Source of the DNA: Streptomyces sp. CC0208
GTDB lineage: Bacteria; Actinomycetota; Actinomycetes; Streptomycetales; Streptomycetaceae
Direction: 5' to 3'
Length of the DNA: 64,000 bases
NCBI RefSeq assembly: GCF_003443735.1
Contig: NZ_CP031969.1
Coordinates: forward strand, 372,001-436,000
Shown here: piece by piece, positions 45,498-54,413 of the stretch
How the letters are laid out: each line of letters opens with the position of its first letter
Position numbering within the stretch: the stretch's first letter is position 1
The notes under the pieces: model-generated
The model's database searches: none
Seen by the model: only the letters and a program-made list of their open reading frames with translations
Told to the model about the DNA's origin: nothing
Position numbers and translations under genes: made by a program

Positions 45498-46319
45498 TCA
45501 GTCCTTGACGGCGCCCGCGGTGACGCCTGCGGCCACGTAGCGCTGCGCGAGGACGAGCAGGACGGCCGCGGGCAGGGACGCGACGACGGCGGTGGCCATG
45601 ATCGCGTTCCATTCCTGGTTGTTGTTGCCGATGTAGTGGTAGATGCCAAGGGTGATCGGCCGCCAGTCACCGCCGCCGTCGAGGGTGTTGGCGAAGACGA
45701 AGTCGGACCAGGCCCACAGGAAGCTGAACAGCGAGACCGTGACAAGCGCGTTGCGGCTCACCGGGAGCACGACGGACCGGAAGGTGCGGAAGGTGCCGGC
45801 CCCGTCGATGCGGGCCGCGGCGATCAGCTCGCCGGGGATCCCGGACATGAACGCTGTGAAGATCATGACGCCGAACGGCACGGCGATGGTGGAGTCGGCG
45901 ATGATCAGGCCCCACCAGGAGTTCAGCAGTCCGAGGTCGAGGAAGATGCCGTAGAAGCCCATCGCCATGACGATGCCGGGGATCATCTGGGCGACCAGCA
46001 GGACGAGGCCGAGGAAACCCCCGCCGTAGGGCTTGAGCTTGGCCAGTGCGAAGCCGGCCGGGGCGGCGAGAAGGAGGGTGAGGACGACCGTGCCGACACC
46101 GATGAGCAGGCTGGTGCCGAGATAGGGCATCTGGTCGTTCAGGACGGCGCGGTAGCCCTCGAAGGTCGGGTGCAGGGGCAGCAGGTCGGGCGGGCTCTTC
46201 CGCATGTCCTGCTGCGGGGTCAGGGACACGTTGAGCATCCAGTAGACCGGGAACAGCATCACGGCGGTCAGCAGGAGGCCGATGACGGTGTAACGGCGGG
46301 ATCCGGTACGGGACTTCAT
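45498..46319 (-). CDS. Carbohydrate ABC transporter permease (MalG-like)
   Basis: 273 residues. The ATG at 46319 overlaps the stop of the MalF-like gene (ATGA). Six membrane helices are visible. The EAA loop reads ELIAAARIDGAGTFRTFRSVVLP, with the conserved Gly, and it contacts the ATPase. PVYWMLNVSLTPQ near the start is typical of the CUT1 inner permease. No ATPase gene is in the cluster; in Streptomyces the shared MsiK ATPase usually serves such systems (known for the genus, inferred here). Confidence 0.9.
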   Translation of the reverse strand: MKSRTGSRRYTVIGLLLTAVMLFPVYWMLNVSLTPQQDMRKSPPDLLPLHPTFEGYRAVLNDQMPYLGTSLLIGVGTVVLTLLLAAPAGFALAKLKPYGGGFLGLVLLVAQMIPGIVMAMGFYGIFLDLGLLNSWWGLIIADSTIAVPFGVMIFTAFMSGIPGELIAAARIDGAGTFRTFRSVVLPVSRNALVTVSLFSFLWAWSDFVFANTLDGGGDWRPITLGIYHYIGNNNQEWNAIMATAVVASLPAAVLLVLAQRYVAAGVTAGAVKD

Positions 46320-47299
46320 GCTTCCTGCCTCTTCTGGACGCGGATGTAGAGCAATCCGAAGACGAGGGCGATGAGGATGAGGATGTTGCCGACGGCCGCC
46401 CCGGGGCCGAACTTCGGGAGCAGGGAGCCGAAGCCGAGCTGGTAGGACCAGGTCGCGAGGGTGGAGGAGGCGTCGCTGGGGCCGCCCTTGGTCATGATCC
46501 AGATCAGGTCGAACACCTTGAGGGTGTAGACGAGGCCGAGCAGCAGGGTGATCGCGGACACCGGGCGCAGCAGTGGGAAGGTGATGCGCCGGAACTGCTG
46601 CCAGGCGCTCGCCCCGTCCAGGGACGCGGCCTCGTACAGCTCGCCGGGGATGTTCTGCAGCCCGCTGTAGAGGATGACCAGGTTGAACGGGATGCCGATC
46701 CAGATGTTGGCGATGATGACCGAGGTCAGGGCCCAGTGCGGTGAGTTGAGCCAGTTGACCGGGGCCACGCCCACCGTGTGGAGGGCGTAGTTGACGACCC
46801 CGGACTCGCTGTTGAGCATCCACGACCAGGTCGACGCCGACACGATCAGCGGCAGCAGCCAGGGGATCAGGAACAGCGCCCGGAGCGTGCCGGCCAGCCG
46901 GAAGTGCCGGTTGAAGAAGACGGCGAGGGCGAGCCCGGCGGCGTACTGGAAGGCGATCGACACGAAGGTGAAGATCATGGTGTGGCGCATCGCCGGGCCG
47001 AACGTGGGATCGTCCAGGACGGTCCTGAAGTTGTCCAGCCCGGAGAACGGCGCGTCGCCCGCCACGAACGAGCGGACCGTGTAGTCGCGCAGGCTCAGGT
47101 CGAGGTTGCGGTACAGGGGATAGACGTAGAACGCGGCCAAGTAAAGGGCCAGCGGCGCGAGGAAGGCCAGCGCGGTGAGCCGGCTCCTGCGGCGGCGGTG
47201 GCGCCGTAGGGCCGAGCCGTCCGCCGGGACGGGGGTGCCGGCTTCCCGGGGCCTGGCCGGGGACCGCGGGGCGCGGCGGTCGACGCGGGCGATGGTCAT
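46316..47299 (-). CDS. Carbohydrate ABC transporter permease (MalF-like)
   Basis: 327 residues with ATG at 47299 behind AGGAG. A basic cytoplasmic N-terminus of about 40 residues precedes six membrane helices (ALAFLAPLALYLAAFYVYPLYRNLDLSL is the first). The EAA loop is ELYEAASLDGASAWQQFRRITFPLL. It forms the transport channel with the MalG-like protein. It follows the solute-binding lipoprotein gene after 114 bp containing a hairpin. Confidence 0.9.
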   Translation of the reverse strand: MTIARVDRRAPRSPARPREAGTPVPADGSALRRHRRRRSRLTALAFLAPLALYLAAFYVYPLYRNLDLSLRDYTVRSFVAGDAPFSGLDNFRTVLDDPTFGPAMRHTMIFTFVSIAFQYAAGLALAVFFNRHFRLAGTLRALFLIPWLLPLIVSASTWSWMLNSESGVVNYALHTVGVAPVNWLNSPHWALTSVIIANIWIGIPFNLVILYSGLQNIPGELYEAASLDGASAWQQFRRITFPLLRPVSAITLLLGLVYTLKVFDLIWIMTKGGPSDASSTLATWSYQLGFGSLLPKFGPGAAVGNILILIALVFGLLYIRVQKRQEA

Positions 47300-47321
47300 G
47301 CGGACTCCTGGAGGGGGTGGC

Positions 47322-47352
47322 CCGCCCGGGACCGGCGGCGGTTCCCGGGCGG
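47322..47352 (-). terminator. Intercistronic stem-loop after the solute-binding gene
   Basis: CCGCCCGGGA (47322-47331) and TCCCGGGCGG (47343-47352) form a perfect 10-bp stem. Stem-loops here commonly give more binding protein than permease by partial termination or 3'-end protection. Confidence 0.6.
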
Positions 47353-47413
47353 TTGCGAGTGCCGTACGGCAGCCGGGGCGGGTCCCGGAAGGTGCCGCGA
47401 GGGTGTCGAGTGG

Positions 47414-48667
47414 TCAGCTCCCGCCCTTGTCCGCGGCCTTCTGCGCGGTGTCGAGAGCGGCCTGCGGGCTCTGGCCGCCGGACAGGGCGCTCTGCACGGC
47501 GGTCCACATCGGCTGCGAGATCGTGGGGTACTTGGTGCCCAGACCGCCGCTGGTGCGACCTCGTGCCGCGGCCACCGCGTCGACCCACGGCTTCAGTTCG
47601 GGGTTCGCCTTGACCTGCTGGGTCTGCACCGCCGCGCTGGGGGCGACGTAGGCCAGGGTGGTGTCCGTGGCCAGCAGGTTGGCGGAGTTGGTGAGGCAGG
47701 TGACGATCTTCTTGGTGACGTCGTACCGTCCGCTGTCCTTCTGGACCGGGACGGTGACGAACTCGCCGCCGGTCGGCACCGGCGCCGCTCCGCCGCTCTG
47801 GCCGGGGATGCTGATGACGCCGTAGTCGAAGCCGGCCTTGTCGGCGTTGCCGAGTTGCCAGGTCCCGTTCTCGCCGAACGCGTAGTCGCCGGTGGCGAAC
47901 TCCTGCCAGCTGGTGGTCTGGGTGTTCTGCAGGACGTCCTTGGGAGCCAGACCGTCGTCCACCCAGCCCTTCCACAGGGACAGCGCGGCCACGCCCTTGG
48001 CCGAGTCGAGCTTGGTGAGGTCGCCGCCGGCGCCCCAGAACCAGGGCAGGAACTGGAAGCTGCCCTCTTCCGTGTTGATCGCGGAGAAGGTGATGCCCTT
48101 CTTCCCGGCCGCCTTGACCTTCTTCAGGGCGGCCGTGAGGGAGTTCCAGTCCTTGACCGAGGCCGGGTCGACGCCCGCGGCGGTGAGGACCTTCTTGTTG
48201 TAGTAGAGCGCGAGGGTGTTGGCACCGATCGGAACACCGTAGGAGGAGCCGTCGATCTCGCCCGCGCCGAGGATGTTCTTCTGGATCGACTTGGTGTCCA
48301 GTCCGAGATCGCTGGTCTTGTTGAGGATGCCCGCCTCCACCAGCGTGGAGACGACCGGGTTGTCCACGAGCATCACGTCGGGGGCGTTGCCCTGCTGGGC
48401 GGCGAGCAGGGCCTTGTTGCCGAGGTCGGTGGTGTCCATGGCGGTGCGCTTGACCTTGACCCCTGCGTCGGTGCCGCACTTGCTGACGAGCTTGCCCCAC
48501 GCCGACGAGCCGTCGAACTGCGGGTACGGGTCCCAGAAGGTGTACGTCCCGCCGGCGCCGCCGGTCCCGGAGGCGGAGGAGTCGGAACCGCCTCCGCAGG
48601 CGGCGACGGAAGTGAGCGCTCCGACGGTGGCGACGGCGCATATCAGGGTGCGACGGGTGTTTCTCAC
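47414..48667 (-). CDS. Extracellular sugar-binding lipoprotein of the ABC system
   Basis: 417 residues from a GTG at 48667. The lipobox is SVAAC, with the lipidated Cys at about residue 24, followed by a Gly/Ser linker. YTFWDPYPQFDGSSAWGKLV and NAPDVMLVDNPVVSTLVEAGIL are typical of CUT1 binding proteins, as is GVPIGANTLALYYNKKVLTAAGVDPASVKDWN split over about 143-175. It captures an oligosaccharide for the adjacent permeases. The start lies 128 bp after the GH127 stop. Confidence 0.9.
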   Translation of the reverse strand: MRNTRRTLICAVATVGALTSVAACGGGSDSSASGTGGAGGTYTFWDPYPQFDGSSAWGKLVSKCGTDAGVKVKRTAMDTTDLGNKALLAAQQGNAPDVMLVDNPVVSTLVEAGILNKTSDLGLDTKSIQKNILGAGEIDGSSYGVPIGANTLALYYNKKVLTAAGVDPASVKDWNSLTAALKKVKAAGKKGITFSAINTEEGSFQFLPWFWGAGGDLTKLDSAKGVAALSLWKGWVDDGLAPKDVLQNTQTTSWQEFATGDYAFGENGTWQLGNADKAGFDYGVISIPGQSGGAAPVPTGGEFVTVPVQKDSGRYDVTKKIVTCLTNSANLLATDTTLAYVAPSAAVQTQQVKANPELKPWVDAVAAARGRTSGGLGTKYPTISQPMWTAVQSALSGGQSPQAALDTAQKAADKGGS

Positions 48668-48794
48668 GGCGACCTCGTTGTCTTGGTACGGCTCATCGGG
48701 AGGGACGGGGCGAGGGGGGAATGTAGGGCGTGTGGAGGGCCCGGGAGGGCCCGTGGGTGTCGGTCGGGCTCAGAGGGCGGGCGCAGTGGGGGGC

Positions 48795-50780
48795 TCAGTG
48801 GGTGGGCAGCCAGACCCGCATGCTGCCGTCCTGGCGGTTGGCCCACGCGTAGTACGGCACGGCGGTGAGCTCGACCGGAGCGGGCTCCGTCGCGGGGGCC
48901 TGGGCGTCGGCGGGGGCATACGGCCACCAGCCGGTCTCGGTACGGGGTCGGCGGTGCCCGGAGGCCGTCACGGTGGTCACGCCGCCCAGCAGGTCGGGGC
49001 GGTGCTCGTCGGCGAGCGGGCCGCCCGGGTCCAGGACGATGTCGTCGAGGCCGCCACCAGGGTGGTCGACCCCCTCCAGGCAGTACACGAGCGGCCCGCG
49101 CTCGATGGCGACGCAGCCGCGTACGGCGTCCACCCGGGGGTCGGCGGCGGTGAGCCGGGGTGCCAGCGAGAGTTCGAGGACGACCCGGTCGCCCGGTGAC
49201 CAGGTCCGCTCCAGGCGCAGCCAGCCGTCGGTGACGGGCGCGTCCGTCTCGTCGTACGCCGTGTCCGCGCACCGGACCCGGTAGGTGCCGCACCACTGGG
49301 GAATGCGCAGCGAGAAGGTCCAGGGCCGGTCGGCCGGGGTCTCCTCGACCGTGAAGGCGATCGTGCCCTGCCAGGGGTAGTCGGTCTCGGCGCTCACCGC
49401 GACCGGGGTCCCGCCGAGGTCGCCGGTGTAGCGGCCGGTGACGTACTGGTGGATCTGGAGGCCGCTGCCGTCGCTGGAGGCGAGGTAGTGCTCCAGGGAG
49501 GCCAGCAGCCGCATCACGTTGGGCGGGCAGCAGGCACAGCGGAACCAGCGGGTGCGGCGGGCCGACTGGTCGCCGCCGGGGTCGGTGTGGCCGTCGCGGA
49601 CCTGGAGGGGGTTGACGTACAGCCACCGCTCGCCGTCGAGCGAGACCCCGGCCAGGAAGCCGTTGAACAGGGTGCGTTCGATCAGGTCGGAGTAGCGCGT
49701 GTCGCCGGTGAGCAGGGCCATGCGCCAGCTCCACTGGATCGAGGCGATGGCGGCACAGGTCTCGCAGTAGGCACGCTCGTTGGGCAGCTCGTACGGGTCG
49801 CCGAAGTCCTCCTCGTCGTGGTGGGCGCCGAGGCCCCCCGTGAGGTGGGTCTTGGCGGCGGTCATCGCGGCCCACAGCCGCTCCGTGACGGCCCGCAGTT
49901 CCGCGTCCCCGTTCTCCGTCGCCAGGTCGGTCGCCGCCGCCAGCAGGTACAACTGGCGTACGGCGTGCCCCTCGACGTCGGTCGCCTCGCGCAGCGGGAC
50001 ACGGTCCTGGCAGTACGCCTCACCGCCCAGCAGGCCGTGGCCGAAGCGGTCGACGAAGTAACCGGCGAGATCCAGGTAGCGGCGTTCACCGGTCTCCCGG
50101 TACAGCTCGACCAGGGCGGTCTCGACCTCGGGGTGGCCGTCGACGCCGTCGATCGGCTTGCCGCTGCCGGGCGGGCCGAAGACCGAGTCGATGTGGTCGG
50201 CGAACTTCACCGCCACGTCCAGCAGTTCACGGCGTCCGGTGGCCCGGTGGTGGGCGACGGCGGCCTGGATGAGGTGGCCCGCGCAGTACAGCTCGTGGCC
50301 CCAGCGCAGGTCCTGATAGCGCTCGCCGCCCTTGAGGAGCTGGAACCAGGTGTTCAGGTAGCCGTCGGGCTGCTGGGCGACGGCGACGAGGGAGACGATG
50401 CGCTCGACCTCGGCCGCGAGCGGGCCGTCCTCCTCGGGAGTTCGCCCGGCCAGCTGCCAGGACGCGGCCTCCAGCCACTTGTAGACGTCGGAGTCCACGA
50501 ACGGGTAGGCGCCCTGGAACTCGCCCTGCGCGAGGCCGGCCACCACCCGCAGGTTGTTCAGGTTTCCCGCGGACTCCAGCAGTTCGGGGCCCTGCGGGAT
50601 GGACGTCCGCCCGTTCACCCGGCGCCGGGTGCTCCAGAAACCGCCCCGTACCTCGACTGCGGCAGGGGCGAACGCGGCCTTGGCGTCCGGGCCGGGACGG
50701 ACCGGTCCCACGGAAGCGACCGGTTGTCCGGACGGGGCCGCGGACTCGAAGGAGGGCACGGCGGAACGAGGGTCGGACAT
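48795..50780 (-). CDS. GH127 beta-L-arabinofuranosidase
   Basis: 661 residues from the ATG at 50780, with no signal peptide, so it is cytoplasmic. AEVRGGFWSTRRRVNGRT-like and WELYCAGHLIQAAVAHHRATG-like (alpha/alpha barrel) blocks are typical of DUF1680/GH127. RAYCETCAAIASIQW holds Glu340 and Cys342, and RCACCPPNVMRLLASLEHY holds Cys417 and Cys418; these match the Zn-cysteine active site of the family, in which a cysteine is the nucleophile. The C-terminal beta-sandwich is complete. It would cleave beta-L-arabinofuranosyl units, as found on hydroxyproline-rich plant glycoproteins, after import by the adjoining ABC system. It faces the LacI gene across a CG-centred operator. Confidence 0.9.
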   Translation of the reverse strand: MSDPRSAVPSFESAAPSGQPVASVGPVRPGPDAKAAFAPAAVEVRGGFWSTRRRVNGRTSIPQGPELLESAGNLNNLRVVAGLAQGEFQGAYPFVDSDVYKWLEAASWQLAGRTPEEDGPLAAEVERIVSLVAVAQQPDGYLNTWFQLLKGGERYQDLRWGHELYCAGHLIQAAVAHHRATGRRELLDVAVKFADHIDSVFGPPGSGKPIDGVDGHPEVETALVELYRETGERRYLDLAGYFVDRFGHGLLGGEAYCQDRVPLREATDVEGHAVRQLYLLAAATDLATENGDAELRAVTERLWAAMTAAKTHLTGGLGAHHDEEDFGDPYELPNERAYCETCAAIASIQWSWRMALLTGDTRYSDLIERTLFNGFLAGVSLDGERWLYVNPLQVRDGHTDPGGDQSARRTRWFRCACCPPNVMRLLASLEHYLASSDGSGLQIHQYVTGRYTGDLGGTPVAVSAETDYPWQGTIAFTVEETPADRPWTFSLRIPQWCGTYRVRCADTAYDETDAPVTDGWLRLERTWSPGDRVVLELSLAPRLTAADPRVDAVRGCVAIERGPLVYCLEGVDHPGGGLDDIVLDPGGPLADEHRPDLLGGVTTVTASGHRRPRTETGWWPYAPADAQAPATEPAPVELTAVPYYAWANRQDGSMRVWLPTH

Positions 50781-50888
50781 GACTCTCCGAACAGTTGGAT
50801 GGGGAGCGGGCCGGGGATTACGGTGCACTTTCGGTGCCACGGTGTCCGCGGCGTCGGGCAGACGGTGGGCCGCCTCTCGAACCCGCTT

Positions 50889-50903
50889 GGGAAAACGTTT
50901 TTC
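50889..50903. promoter_or_regulatory. LacI-type operator
   Basis: GGGAAAACGTTTTTC contains a near-perfect CG-centred palindrome (GAAAAC/GTTTTT) 109-123 bp upstream of GH127 and about 140 bp before the LacI gene. The CG centre and A/T arms are typical of LacI-family sites. Confidence 0.6.
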
Positions 50904-51041
50904 TGCCGGAAAAGTAGAGAGCTGGTGCGCACGAGTCAAGAGGTACGACCGAGTATTTTCTTGTCCGCTGGCAGGACTGGCCCGAGCCCGGGAACGGTGC
51001 CAGGATGTACAGCGCCGACCCCTCCAGGAAAAGGATTGCGC

Positions 51042-52061
51042 GTGACCGCTGTTCCGGGTTCCCCCTCCGCCGGACGGGCCAAGCTCGCCGATGTGGCCAG
51101 GCTGGCCGGCGTCAGCGTCGGAACGGCCTCGAAGGCGCTCAACGGCAACGGCAGGATGCGGCCCGAGACGCGGCAACGGGTCCTGGCCGCCGTGGAGGAG
51201 CTCGACTTCCGCCCCAACCAGCACGCGCAGAGCCTGCACACGGGCCGCAGTTGGACCGTCGGACTGATGACGACCGACGGCATCGGCCGCTTCAGCACCC
51301 CCGTCCTCCTCGGCGCCGAGGACGCGCTCGGTGCCGGGAAGATCTCGGTGCTGCTGTGCGACACCCGCGGCGACGCCATCCGCGAGCAGCATCACCTGCG
51401 CAACCTCATGGACCGACGGGTGGACGGCATCATCGTCACCGGCCGCCGCACCGACCCGAGGCCGCCCCTGAAGGGCATCGAGCCGATCCCGACGGTCTAC
51501 GCGCTCTCGCCGTCCACGGACCCGGAGGACATCTCCGTGGTCTCGGACGACCGCAGCGGCGCACGGCTGGCCGTCGAGCATCTGCTGGCGACCGGACGCA
51601 CCCGGATCGCCCACGTCACCGGCCCGGCGCACCACGCGGCCGCCCAGGACCGCGCCCGCCACACCGTCGAGCTGCTGGAGCACTCCTCGCTCGAACTCGC
51701 CACCGGGCGTGTCCACTTCGGCGAGTGGAGCGAGGCGTGGGGACGCAGCGCGGCGGAGGCGGTCCTGCGCATCGCCCCGGACACGGACGCCTTCTTCTGC
51801 GGCAACGACCAGATCGCGAGGGGCGTCGCCGACACCCTGCGCGAGAACGGGCTGGACGTTCCGGGCAAGGTCGCGATCGTGGGCTACGACAACTGGGACA
51901 TCATGGCCCTGGCCTGTCGGCCCCCGCTCACCACGATCGACACGGACCTCTCCGAGGTCGGCCGCCAGGCCGCCCTGCGCCTGCTCGACGCCATCGGTTC
52001 CCGGCCGGAGCCCGGGCGGCACACGGTCCCCTGCCGTCTCGTGGTGCGCGAGTCGTCCTGA
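51042..52061 (+). CDS. LacI family transcriptional regulator
   Basis: 339 residues from a GTG at 51042 behind AGGAAAAGG. KLADVARLAGVSVGTASKALNGNGRMRPETRQRVLAAVEELDFRPN is the classic LacI HTH and hinge region (about 14-60). The periplasmic-binding-protein-like core follows (VDGIIVTGRR, HVTGPAHHAAAQDR, AFFCGNDQIARGVADTLRENG, VGYDNWD, LTTIDTDLSEVGRQAA). It is divergent from the GH127-ABC-GH39 series and probably represses it until an arabinose-type sugar binds (inference from layout and operator). Confidence 0.9.
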   Translation: MTAVPGSPSAGRAKLADVARLAGVSVGTASKALNGNGRMRPETRQRVLAAVEELDFRPNQHAQSLHTGRSWTVGLMTTDGIGRFSTPVLLGAEDALGAGKISVLLCDTRGDAIREQHHLRNLMDRRVDGIIVTGRRTDPRPPLKGIEPIPTVYALSPSTDPEDISVVSDDRSGARLAVEHLLATGRTRIAHVTGPAHHAAAQDRARHTVELLEHSSLELATGRVHFGEWSEAWGRSAAEAVLRIAPDTDAFFCGNDQIARGVADTLRENGLDVPGKVAIVGYDNWDIMALACRPPLTTIDTDLSEVGRQAALRLLDAIGSRPEPGRHTVPCRLVVRESS

Positions 52062-52168
52062 CGCGCAGGTCTGTCGGCGGTGTGCGCGGACCGGGAAACC
52101 CTTTTCTCACCCAGCGGGTCGGCGCTGGACGGTCGGCGCTCACCACACCCGCCGGCCGTCTCCGGACC

Positions 52169-53023
52169 TCACTTCGTCCGGGAACGCGCCCCCGACGTCA
52201 TGGCCCAGCGAATGGTGTGCGTCAGCAGGAGACCCGAGGGCTGGACGGCGAGACCCTCCACGACAGGGATCCGCGGCAGCCGCAGCACGCTCCGCGCCCA
52301 CGGCGGAAGCAGGGCGACCGCGTTGGCCGCCAGGACGCCGTAGAAGGGCCGCACGGCAAGCGGCACGGGTGGGTGCAGCAGGAACCTGGCGGCGGCCCAC
52401 GCCTCCGGGGTGGGCCGCAGTTCCGGCCGGTACGAGGCCAGACACCTGACCAGGGCCTGGCGATCGCGGGGCGGATCGACCACCCCCAGCGCCTCGGCCA
52501 CGCGCGCGGTGTCGGCCACGTAGGCGTCGTACCCCGCCGCGTCGAGGGGCCGGGCCCCGTAGCGTTCGTGCGCGCGCAGGAAGCTGTCGGTCTCGGTCGC
52601 GTGGACCCAGCCCAGCAGGTGCGGGTCCGCCGCGTGGTACGCGAGTCCGTCGGCCGTCGTCCCTCGCACCCGCTCGTGAATACTCCGCACCCGCGCGACG
52701 GCGTCCTCGGCGTCGGAAGCGGTGCCGTAGGTCGTGACGGCCAGGAAGGTGCTGGTGCGCTGCAGCCGTCCCCAGGGATCACCGCGAAACCCGGAGTGCG
52801 CGGACACCGCGGCCATGGCGAGCGGATGCAGGGACTGCAGGAGGAGAGCGCTCAGTCCGCCGATGAACATCGACGCGTCGCCGTGGACGGTGCGGATGGG
52901 ACGCTCGGGACCGAACCACCGGGGGCCGGGCGTGTCGTGGATGCGGGCACGGTTGGCGGGCCCGTCCGGACCGGCGACTCGCCGGAACACGGCCCTGCCC
53001 AGCCGATCACGAAGGTCGGTCAT
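52169..53023 (-). CDS. DUF2236 (oxygenase MpaB-like) family protein
   Basis: 284 residues from the ATG at 53023 with AAGGAGG at optimal spacing. GDASMFIGGLSALLLQSLHPLAMAAVSAHSGFRGDPWGRLQRTSTFLAVTTYG is the central DUF2236 block; the helix SIHERVRG, then DPHLLGWVHATETDSFLRAHERYG, give the conserved histidines of the heme-binding fold. The C-terminal helices carry the PxWARSVLRLP segment. Relatives include MpaB oxygenase and latex-clearing protein. The substrate is unknown. A solitary gene. Confidence 0.85.
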   Translation of the reverse strand: MTDLRDRLGRAVFRRVAGPDGPANRARIHDTPGPRWFGPERPIRTVHGDASMFIGGLSALLLQSLHPLAMAAVSAHSGFRGDPWGRLQRTSTFLAVTTYGTASDAEDAVARVRSIHERVRGTTADGLAYHAADPHLLGWVHATETDSFLRAHERYGARPLDAAGYDAYVADTARVAEALGVVDPPRDRQALVRCLASYRPELRPTPEAWAAARFLLHPPVPLAVRPFYGVLAANAVALLPPWARSVLRLPRIPVVEGLAVQPSGLLLTHTIRWAMTSGARSRTK

Positions 53024-53216
53024 CTGCGACGCGCCTCCTTCCCCGGCCCGGGTGCGCACGCCTGGTCACCCTTCTTCGGCGGCGGCCGTGCGTACGGATG
53101 CAAGGGTGCATCCGCATGTCCCTAGGGCCGCCTCCGAGCGGCCCGCACAGGGCTCGCGCGGGCCACTCGGACCGCTCGGACCCGTCGGACACCTGGAGGC
53201 GTCACCTCTGCCCGTT

Positions 53217-53366
53217 TCAGCGGCTTCGTCCCCGGAGCTTGCCGAGCAGTTGGCGCGCCTGCTCGCGACGACGCGGGTCTGCCGAGGCACGGCGCACCTG
53301 CTCGGCGGCCCGTCGCCCCTGCGGGCTCCTGCTGAACTGCTTGATCTTCTCCAACATGCCAGGCAT
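53217..53366 (-). CDS. Small basic protein of unknown function
   Basis: 49 residues from the ATG at 53366, which follows GGGGAGGA. The sequence is helical and very basic: LEKIKQFSRSPQGRRAAEQVRRA, SADPRRREQARQLLGKLRGR. Similar short proteins (K-x-F-x-x-SPQGR and DPR-KR-x-QA motifs) recur in Streptomyces genomes as hypothetical proteins. The good binding site and codon bias support a real gene. It may bind nucleic acid or membrane; neither is shown. Confidence 0.6.
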   Translation of the reverse strand: MPGMLEKIKQFSRSPQGRRAAEQVRRASADPRRREQARQLLGKLRGRSR

Positions 53367-53565
53367 GAGGATCCTCCCCAGAAGGTCGACGACAACTCCG
53401 TACGGCATGGTCTTCGTACAGACGCGGTTACCCAGGGCAGCCTGTCCCACCCCTGAAAAGCGGGATGTCAGGACGTGACCGACGGCGTATACGACTTCGG
53501 TGGCCGCCTGTGGTGGGGATGTGGATCTCGGCCGTACCGCCGCCCCTTGCGGGCAGTACTACCGC

Positions 53566-53958
53566 ATGAAGCCTCCCCCGCGTTTCACGTTGGCCGCGAC
53601 CACTCTCGACGCACCGGACGCCCGTGAGCTCGCGCAGTTCTATCTGCGCCTGCTCGGGTGGCGGACGCGGAGGGAGGAACCGGACTGGGTCGAGATCGCG
53701 TCGCCCGACGGCACGGCCGGGCTGTCCTTCCAGACGGAGCCGCTCTTCGAACGCCCGCAGTGGCCCTCGCGCGGGTCCGGGCAGCAGATGATGATGCATC
53801 TGGACATCGAGGTGAACGACCTGTCATCGGCCGCCGATCACGCCCTTGCGCTGGGAGCGACCGTGGCGGATTTCCAACCGCAGGCCGATGTACGCGTTTT
53901 GTGCGACCCCGCGGGCCACCCGTTCTGCCTCTTCGTGCGCACGGGCCCGACGGGCTGA
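53566..53958 (+). CDS. VOC (glyoxalase/bleomycin-resistance) superfamily protein
   Basis: 130 residues from the ATG at 53566. FTLAATTLDAPDARELAQFYLRLLGWRTRREEPDWVEIASPDG is the first beta-alpha-beta-beta-beta module, and MMMHLDIEVNDLSSAADHALALGATVADFQPQ, then VLCDPAGHPFCLFV, the second. The single-chain two-module form usually dimerises. Members include dioxygenases, isomerases and antibiotic-binding proteins; no specific function can be inferred. The ribosome binding site is weak. Confidence 0.82.
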   Translation: MKPPPRFTLAATTLDAPDARELAQFYLRLLGWRTRREEPDWVEIASPDGTAGLSFQTEPLFERPQWPSRGSGQQMMMHLDIEVNDLSSAADHALALGATVADFQPQADVRVLCDPAGHPFCLFVRTGPTG

Positions 53959-54413
53959 TCTGTGCCGTTGACTGCGCGCAGGCGGGTGGCGGGGCCACCG
54001 GGGTGATCGACGCCATCGGCTGGACGATTCGACCGGGCACGGTGGGTGCGGCTGCCGGAGGGTCCCGTCTGGTCCTCCCGGCCCTCCGCGAGCCGCACGG
54101 CCCTGGGACGTGTCCTTTTGGTTCCTCACACGGACCGGGTGTGAGGTCGTGGCGGGTCACCGGGTAAACGACGAACTGGGCGCCCGCCGCCCGCCGCCCA
54201 CCGGACGAGTGACGCCGGACAGGGGAACCGGGCGGAACCGGCAGGGCCGGATCTGGCCCACCCGGAGGAATACGGCCCGTTCACGCTCTTTCGCCGTCGC
54301 GTGGGCCGGCGCACGACGGTCGCTCGCGGCGGTGTGTGATGGACCCGAAGCGGAAGGCGGCGTTCGGTGTCGACGGCGATCCGGTGACACACGTGCGGGC
54401 CCGGACGCGTTGC
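53959..54413. other. Intergenic region without assignable genes
   Basis: Both strands were read. A plus-frame stretch near 54250-54300 (DLAHPEEYGPFTLFRRR) looks coding-like but is short, has no start and matches nothing I recognise. It may be another eroded gene. Confidence 0.35.

Noticed and set aside
45498..48641. A 1047-codon minus-strand frame spanning the binding protein and both permeases
   Set aside because: Only its last 273 codons (MalG-like) are real; the rest is an out-of-frame reading of the MalF-like and binding-protein genes.
48795..52022. A single 1075-codon minus-strand frame covering GH127 and the LacI region
   Set aside because: The GH127 protein starts at 50780; the upstream part overlaps the LacI gene antisense and has no coding signature.
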